From: Lentzea albida
Lineage (GTDB): Bacteria > Actinomycetota > Actinomycetes > Mycobacteriales > Pseudonocardiaceae
NCBI RefSeq assembly: GCF_900111005.1
Contig: NZ_FOFV01000022.1
Span: 1-64,000 of the forward strand
Length of the DNA: 64,000 bases
Direction: 5' to 3'
Below the pieces are notes generated by a model. That model was not told where the DNA came from. It saw only the letters and a program-made list of their open reading frames with translations, and made no database searches. A program made the translations under genes and the position numbers. Positions within the stretch are counted from its first letter, which is position 1. The number at the start of each line of letters is the position of its first letter. Of the stretch, positions 59,526 to 64,000 are shown piece by piece.

Positions 59526-60692
59526 AGGCTCTGTGCTGGGAGGGGATCAACGACGTCCGCGTGCAGGACGTCCCCGACCCGAAGCTGTTGAACGACCAGG
59601 ACATGATCCTCAAGGTCGGCCTCACCACCGTGTGCGGCTCGGACCTGCACCTGCTCACCGGCTACATCCCGTTCATGCAGGCGGGCGACGTGATCGGCCA
59701 CGAGTTCATGGGCGAGGTCGTCGAGGTCGGGCCGGGCGTGACCAAGCACCGGCCGGGCGACCGCGTGGTCGTGTGCTCGTTCATCGCCTGCGGCAACTGC
59801 TGGTACTGCCGCAACGAGCTTTACTCGTTGTGCGACAACACGAACACCAACCCGGCGATCACCCAGCACCTGTGGGGGGGCCGACCCCGGCGGGATCTTC
59901 GGCTACTCGCACGCCATGGGCGGGTTCCGCGGCAGCCACGCCGAGTACGTGCGCGTGCCGTTCGCCGACCACACCGCGATCCCGATCCCCGAGGGCGTGG
60001 GCGACATGAGCGCCCTGTTCACGTCCGACTCGGCGGCGACCGGGTGGATGGGCGCGGACCTCGGCGGTGTCCAGCGAGGTGACGTCGTCGCCGTGTGGGG
60101 CGCCGGTGCCGTGGGCCAGATGGCGGCGCGGGCGGCCCAGTTGCTCGGCGCGGAACGCGTGCTGGTCATCGACCGCTTCGACTACCGCCTGCGGCAGGCG
60201 GAGTCCGTGTTCGGCGTCGAGACGATCAACTACGAGCAGACGTCCGTTGGCGACGCGCTGCTGGAGGCCACCGGTGGGCGCGGTCCGGACGTGTGCATCG
60301 AGGCGGTCGGCTGCGAGGCGCACTCCACGGGCCCGCAGTACGTGTACGACCAGGTGAAGAGCAAGCTGAAGCTCGAGATGGACCGCCCCATCGCGGTGCG
60401 CGAGGCGATCTACAACTGCCGCAAGGGCGGTTCGGTGTTCGTGCTGGGCGTCTTCACCGGCATGGTCGACAAGTTCCCGCTGGGCGCCCTGATGAACAAG
60501 GGCCTGACCGTACGCGGCGCGCAGCAGCACGGGCAGCGCTACATCCCGATGCTGCTGGACCGCATCGCGTCCGGCGAACTCGTCACGAGCCACCTGGCGA
60601 CGCACGTCATGCCGCTGGCCGAAGGTGCGCGCGGCTACGAGCTGTTCAAGAAGAAGGAGGACGACTGCGTCCGGTCGGTGTTCCGCCCATGA
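59522..60692 (+). pseudogene. Zinc-dependent alcohol dehydrogenase, frameshifted
   Basis: The first 119 codons (MKALCWEGINDVRV; TVCGSDLHLLTG; GHEFMGEV; structural-zinc cysteines CGNCWYCRNELYSLC) run in one frame to a run of seven G at 59874-59880. From there the true continuation (ADPGGIFGYSHAMGGFRGSH; VVAVWGAGAVGQMAARAA, the NAD motif) is in the +1 frame, up to TGA 60692. Removing one G restores a 389-residue medium-chain dehydrogenase close to glutathione-independent formaldehyde dehydrogenases. Otherwise the product is truncated with a scrambled tail ending at 60082. Frameshift or homopolymer error. Confidence 0.9.
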
Positions 60693-61501
60693 CGGTGGGC
60701 GATCCGCAGCCGGGTGGGGAGGGCGTGCACGGCTCCCTGTACTTCGTGGGCAACGCCACCACCGTGTTGCGACTGGGCCCGTTCACGCTCCTGACGGATC
60801 CCAACTTCCTCCACAGAGGACAGTGGACGCACATCGGTCAGGGCATCGTGTCGCGCCGGCTCGTCGATCCCGCCATCGGAATAGCCGACCTGCCGGACCT
60901 CGACGGCGTCGTGCTCTCGCACCTGCACGGCGACCACTTCGACCGGGTGGCGAGCAGGGAACTCGGCCGCGACCTGCCCGTCTTCACCACCCCGCACGCG
61001 GCGAAACGCCTGTCCCGGCGCGGTTTCCGCGAGACCGCGCCGCTGCGCACGTGGGAGACCACCACGCTGTCGCGGGGAACGGCGACGCTCACCATCACGT
61101 CACTGCCGGGCAGGCACGCGCTCGGGCTGGTGGGCCACCTGCTGCCGCCCGTGATGGGCACCATGCTGGAGTACCGGGCGGGCGGGCGCCCGTTCCGCAT
61201 CTACCTGAGCGGCGACACCCTGGTGCACCCGTCGTTGAGCGAGATCCGCACCCGCTTCGGGGACATCGACCTCGCGGTCGTGCACCTCGGCGGCACCAAG
61301 GTACTGGGACTGCTGCTCACGATGGACGGCGTGCAAGGAGCCGACCTGGTGGAGCTGCTCGCGCCGCGCACCACCGTGCCCGTGCACTACGAGGAGTACA
61401 CCGTCATGAAGTCGCCGTTGTCGGACTTCACCGCGGAGGCGGCGCGGCGGCAGGAGAGGGGCGTGCGGGTCGTGAGGCGCGGCGAGACGCTGCCGATCTA
61501 G
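60689..61501 (+). CDS. MBL-fold metallo-hydrolase
   Basis: 270 residues. LSHLHGDHFD is the metal motif, with further ligands in LPGRHALG, YLSGDTLVH and VPVHYEEY. This layout matches the L-ascorbate-lactonase/NAPE-PLD-like branch of the fold. The ATG overlaps the alcohol dehydrogenase stop (ATGA), so both derive from one operon with the gene at 59115. Confidence 0.87.
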   Translation: MTVGDPQPGGEGVHGSLYFVGNATTVLRLGPFTLLTDPNFLHRGQWTHIGQGIVSRRLVDPAIGIADLPDLDGVVLSHLHGDHFDRVASRELGRDLPVFTTPHAAKRLSRRGFRETAPLRTWETTTLSRGTATLTITSLPGRHALGLVGHLLPPVMGTMLEYRAGGRPFRIYLSGDTLVHPSLSEIRTRFGDIDLAVVHLGGTKVLGLLLTMDGVQGADLVELLAPRTTVPVHYEEYTVMKSPLSDFTAEAARRQERGVRVVRRGETLPI

Positions 61502-61514
61502 TGGCGAGGCCTGG

Positions 61515-61573
61515 GGCGGCGCGATTCGCGCTCAGGACCACGAGGGGTCCTGCTGAGCGCGGATCGCGCCGCC
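61515..61573 (+). terminator. Long hairpin after the MBL gene
   Basis: Arms of about 25 nt (from ggcggcgcgat to ggacc) pair with their complement around an acgagg loop; there is one G-T wobble and a 3-nt bulge. It follows the stop by 13 bp. Confidence 0.75.
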
Positions 61574-61680
61574 GACGCCGGGCTGCCGAGGCTGGGCCGC
61601 GACGCCCGCACGCCGACGCCCGCATTGCCGACGCTGGGCTGTCGAGGCCGCACCGGCAACGCCGCACCGCCAACACCGGC

Positions 61681-61782
61681 CGCCGATCCCGCACCGGCAC
61701 CACCGGCCGTCGATCCCGCACCGGCAACACCGGCTGTCGAGGTCGCAGCGGCAACACCGGTCGCCGACCCCGCACCACCGGC
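61681..61782. repeat. Imperfect 27-bp tandem repeats, noncoding
   Basis: Units start at 61681, 61708 and 61735, with a shortened copy at 61762 and weaker ones before (from about 61641). The core is cgatcccgcaccggcaacac. They lie between the MBL hairpin and the stop of the glycosyltransferase; all frames read as low-complexity Pro/Ala or Arg/Pro. No gene can be supported here. Confidence 0.7.
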
Positions 61783-62838
61783 CTACCGGGAGCGGTCGCC
61801 GTGCGCGGCGAGGCCAAGATGGTCGTACGCGGCCAGCGTCTCCTGTGCGAGCCGGCGTCGTGAGTACCGGCTGAGAACGCGGTCGCGCGCCGCGATGCCG
61901 AACTGTTCCCTCAGCGTCTCGTCGGCGAGCAACGTCTTGAGCGACCGCGCCAGCCGTCCGCTGTCCCGCGGCGGCACCAGCAGGCCCGTCACGTCCGGCA
62001 GGACGATGTCGCTGAGCGCGCCCACCGCCGTGGCCACCACGGGAACGCCGCAAGCCATCGCCTCGAGTGCCGTGCTGCCGAACGTGTCGGTGGCGGGGGC
62101 GCACAACGCCACGTCCGCCGACCTCAGCACACCCGGCCGCACCCGGCGGGGGAGGGGGCTGACGTCCACCAGCTCGACGTGGTCCAGTGTGGACAGAGCC
62201 GCGTCGATCGCCGTGCGGTTGCAGGGATCGAGGTTCCCGGTGACGACGCGCATCCGGCCGTCGTGGATCTCGGCCGGGCCCTCCGGGGTGAACAGGGACG
62301 CGTCCACGCCGCTCGGGACGACGGACACCCTGGCGCGGCGCACGCCGAGCTGCCAGAGGTGCGCGGCCTCCGCCGTGCTCGTCGCCGTGATCCACGCGGC
62401 CCGGCGGGCGAGGAGGGTCTCGGCGTCGGAGCGCTGCCGCTCCGGGGACTCCCCGAACCCGTGGTACGAGTGCACCACGGGGATCTGGCGGTGGTGCGCG
62501 CCGATCAACGAGGCGAGACCGGACGTCCAGTGGTGCGAGTGCACGACGTCCGGCGGGAGCACCCGCCAGCGCTCGGCGAGGAACGCGGCGAAGTCGCCCA
62601 GGTGTGCGGTGAACTCGTCCTCGGTGATGACGCGGGCGGGCCCGGCGGGCACGTGCACGACGTCGTGGCCCTCGTCGGCGCGCACCACGTCGGGGGACGT
62701 GGAATCGTCGCGCCGGGTGTAGGCGACCACGTCGTGGCCCGACGCGCTCAATCCCGCGCAGAGTTCGGTGACGTGCGCGCCCTGTGCCGTGCATTCCGCC
62801 AGCGGACTCGCCTGCGCGGACACCATCGCGATTCGCAT
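61783..62838 (-). CDS. GT4-family glycosyltransferase
   Basis: 351 residues. GT-B fold: N-terminal RIAMVSAQASPLAECTAQGA, LPPDVVHSHHWTSGLASLIG, HSYHGFGES, VVPSGVDASLF, and the C-terminal E-x7-E motif in FGSTALEAMACGVPVVAT. No membrane helix. It probably transfers sugars from nucleotide donors to glycolipids or mycothiol-like acceptors; the acceptor is unknown. ATG 62838 is preferred; GTG 62850 (VTGRMRIA) is an alternative. Confidence 0.9.
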   Translation of the reverse strand: MRIAMVSAQASPLAECTAQGAHVTELCAGLSASGHDVVAYTRRDDSTSPDVVRADEGHDVVHVPAGPARVITEDEFTAHLGDFAAFLAERWRVLPPDVVHSHHWTSGLASLIGAHHRQIPVVHSYHGFGESPERQRSDAETLLARRAAWITATSTAEAAHLWQLGVRRARVSVVPSGVDASLFTPEGPAEIHDGRMRVVTGNLDPCNRTAIDAALSTLDHVELVDVSPLPRRVRPGVLRSADVALCAPATDTFGSTALEAMACGVPVVATAVGALSDIVLPDVTGLLVPPRDSGRLARSLKTLLADETLREQFGIAARDRVLSRYSRRRLAQETLAAYDHLGLAAHGDRSR

Positions 62839-63292
62839 TCGACCGGTCACATCCTCGGTGTGATTTCGAGCTGCCGGCTCAACTCGACCAGTTCCGGTGA
62901 TCTCGGTTCGTGACCGTATTGGTTTCCGGTGCTGCCGACAAACGGAGGTGTGCCTTTGTCGGACGTGCTCGGTGGGCCGGTGCGTACTGGCGTGGCCCGA
63001 GCGTGCCTGGTGGGGCGGTGCAGGGCCTGGTAGCGGCGCTGGGGCCCGATTGTTCACCCCATGGAAAGGTGTCGCTGCGAATGTGTTGGATTTCGGCAGC
63101 TCATCTTGCCGGTGGCGCTCAAACCTCCAAAACAATGCATCACTCGAAGGTGTGGTTTGGAGGCTTTCCGAACGCTGCGGGGCGGCCACTGATTTTGCTT
63201 CGGTCGCATCGTTTGGATACGGTCCTGGCGGACTTGCGGACGGCATTCGCCGCCGCTGTCAGTTCCCGAAAGATTTGATTGAGGAGATTTCT
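62839..63292. other. 454-bp intergenic region
   Basis: Lower GC than its neighbours. It contains the 8-bp inverted repeat cctccaaa (63124-63131) / tttggagg (63156-63163) and AT-rich patches upstream of the first chaplin-like gene, probably its promoter. Short open frames here have no coding character. Confidence 0.5.
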
Positions 63293-63529
63293 GTGCTGAA
63301 GAAGGCAGGGGCGGCCGTCGCTATCGCGGGCGCTTTCCTCGGTATGGGTTCCGCCGCGCTGGCCGACACCCCCGAGCTGGACATCACGGGTCAGTCCGGT
63401 GTCGCGCACCTGAACGACTCCGAGGTGCTGAGCGACATCAACGCCTGCTTCATCGACGTCAACGTCATCGCGGTGCCGGCGCTGTCGGGCAACGACAGCG
63501 GCCTGTGCGCCAACCCCGACGACAAGTGA
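63293..63529 (+). CDS. Small secreted chaplin-like protein, copy 1
   Basis: 78 residues. Signal peptide MLKKAGAAVAIAGAFLGMGS with cleavage after ALA, mature part of about 53 residues with two Cys around VNVIAVPALSGNDSG (about 20 apart). The CxxxVNVIxxP...C pattern resembles the chaplin repeat of aerial-hypha surface amyloids. GGAG precedes GTG 63293. The copy at 63657 shares DESEVLSDLN- and DVNVIAVP-type segments. Confidence 0.75.
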   Translation: MLKKAGAAVAIAGAFLGMGSAALADTPELDITGQSGVAHLNDSEVLSDINACFIDVNVIAVPALSGNDSGLCANPDDK

Positions 63530-63656
63530 CGTGAGACGGCGCCCTGCCCCGACGGCGCGCCGAACGGAGGCGGAGCGTGTGACCAGGGATGCCTGCTCCG
63601 CCTCCCGTCGCAACACCCGCAGTTCGACCCAGCCGGTTCTCGAGGAAGAAGACGTG

Positions 63657-63935
63657 ATGCTGAAGAAGGCTTGTGCCGTGGCCGCTGTGGGCGCGGGTTT
63701 CCTGATGATGGGCACGCCCGCGTTCGCGACGCAGGACGAGCCCGTGGACATCGCTCCGCGGTACGACCACACCCACCAGGTGGGCCTGGTCAACCTGGAC
63801 GAGTCCGAGGTCCTCAGCGACCTCAACGTCTGCCACGTCGACGTGAACGTCATCGCGGTGCCGCTGTTCTCCAACAACGACAGCGGCACGTGCGCCAACC
63901 CGGACCTCGACGTCCACGGCGACTCGGACCGCTGA
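63657..63935 (+). CDS. Small secreted chaplin-like protein, copy 2
   Basis: 92 residues (93 from GTG 63654). Signal peptide MLKKACAVAAVGAGFLMMGT (cleavage after AFA), mature segment with LDESEVLSDLNVCHVDVNVI then AVPLFSNNDSGTCANPD. GAGGA is 7-10 nt upstream. Same two-Cys motif and spacing as copy 1; an extra His/Asp-rich C-terminal tail. Likely a cell-surface protein, possibly hydrophobic-coat forming (inference). Confidence 0.75.
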   Translation: MLKKACAVAAVGAGFLMMGTPAFATQDEPVDIAPRYDHTHQVGLVNLDESEVLSDLNVCHVDVNVIAVPLFSNNDSGTCANPDLDVHGDSDR

Positions 63936-64000
63936 TCCGCGCACACCACGCAAGGCCGGCGACGCACCGGTTCCTACCGGTTGATCACTTCGGGGCCGGT

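Noticed and set aside
59522..60692. Programmed ribosomal frameshift in the alcohol dehydrogenase
   Set aside because: The shift is in a plain G run without a downstream structure or known slippery motif; an indel is simpler.

Overview
The window is very GC-rich chromosomal DNA (about 70% or more) with strong third-position GC, many GTG starts, GTGA/ATGA stop-start overlaps and TAnnnT boxes exactly 7 nt before start codons (leaderless mRNAs). Together with a TreS-maltokinase pair, ESX-type substrates, zf-HC2/ECF sigma pairs and chaplin-like secreted peptides, this points to a filamentous actinomycete, most like Pseudonocardiaceae (Lentzea/Saccharothrix/Amycolatopsis type). That placement is inference. 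No rRNA, tRNA, CRISPR, phage or transposase gene was seen.

Layout. 1-1.8 kb: end of treS and maltokinase (alpha-glucan/trehalose route). 2-5.2 kb: secreted GH76 mannanase-like enzyme with a 42-bp tandem repeat, and an ADP-ribosylglycohydrolase. 5.2-6.9 kb: three translationally coupled ESX/WXG100-type genes. 7-10.7 kb: metallo-hydrolase, carboxylesterase, SRPBCC protein and a divergent XRE regulator. 10.9-15.8 kb: M19 dipeptidase, D-amino-acid-dehydrogenase-like flavoprotein, TetR, amidohydrolase and RidA, which read as a catabolic cluster for (D-)amino-acid dipeptides. 16-21 kb: beta-lactamase-fold hydrolase, zinc-finger anti-sigma factor, two tandem paralogous ECF sigma factors, PepSY-TM protein.

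21.2-30.7 kb is the most unusual region: CheR-PAS, STAS-ATPase fusion, CheB, a CheB-PAS-GAF-histidine kinase-receiver hybrid (receiver interrupted by an in-frame TAG), STAS, a second STAS-ATPase fusion, MEDS-ATPase and STAS. There are no chemoreceptor, CheA, CheW or flagellar genes, so CheB/CheR modules appear wired into a sigma-factor partner-switching network.

31-36 kb: GH38 alpha-mannosidase, TetR and MFS transporter with two matching palindromic operators. 36-42.5 kb: alpha/beta hydrolase-TetR pair with a double palindrome, small SnoaL-like proteins, XRE, SDR, DJ-1-like protein and WYL regulator. 42.6-48.1 kb: large secreted subtilase, phosphotransferase, and a sugar-binding lipoprotein next to two CebR-type boxes whose permease gene is reduced to a 23-codon stub. 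48.6-54.4 kb: STAS, SGNH hydrolase, HxlR, DinB, PucR, second M19 dipeptidase and small proteins. 54.4-58.2 kb: compact type III PKS, acyl-CoA dehydrogenase, methyltransferase and divergent UbiA prenyltransferase cluster. 58.2-61.5 kb: membrane and small proteins, a zinc alcohol dehydrogenase frameshifted in a run of seven G, and a metallo-hydrolase. 61.8-64 kb: GT4 glycosyltransferase and two small secreted chaplin-like paralogues.
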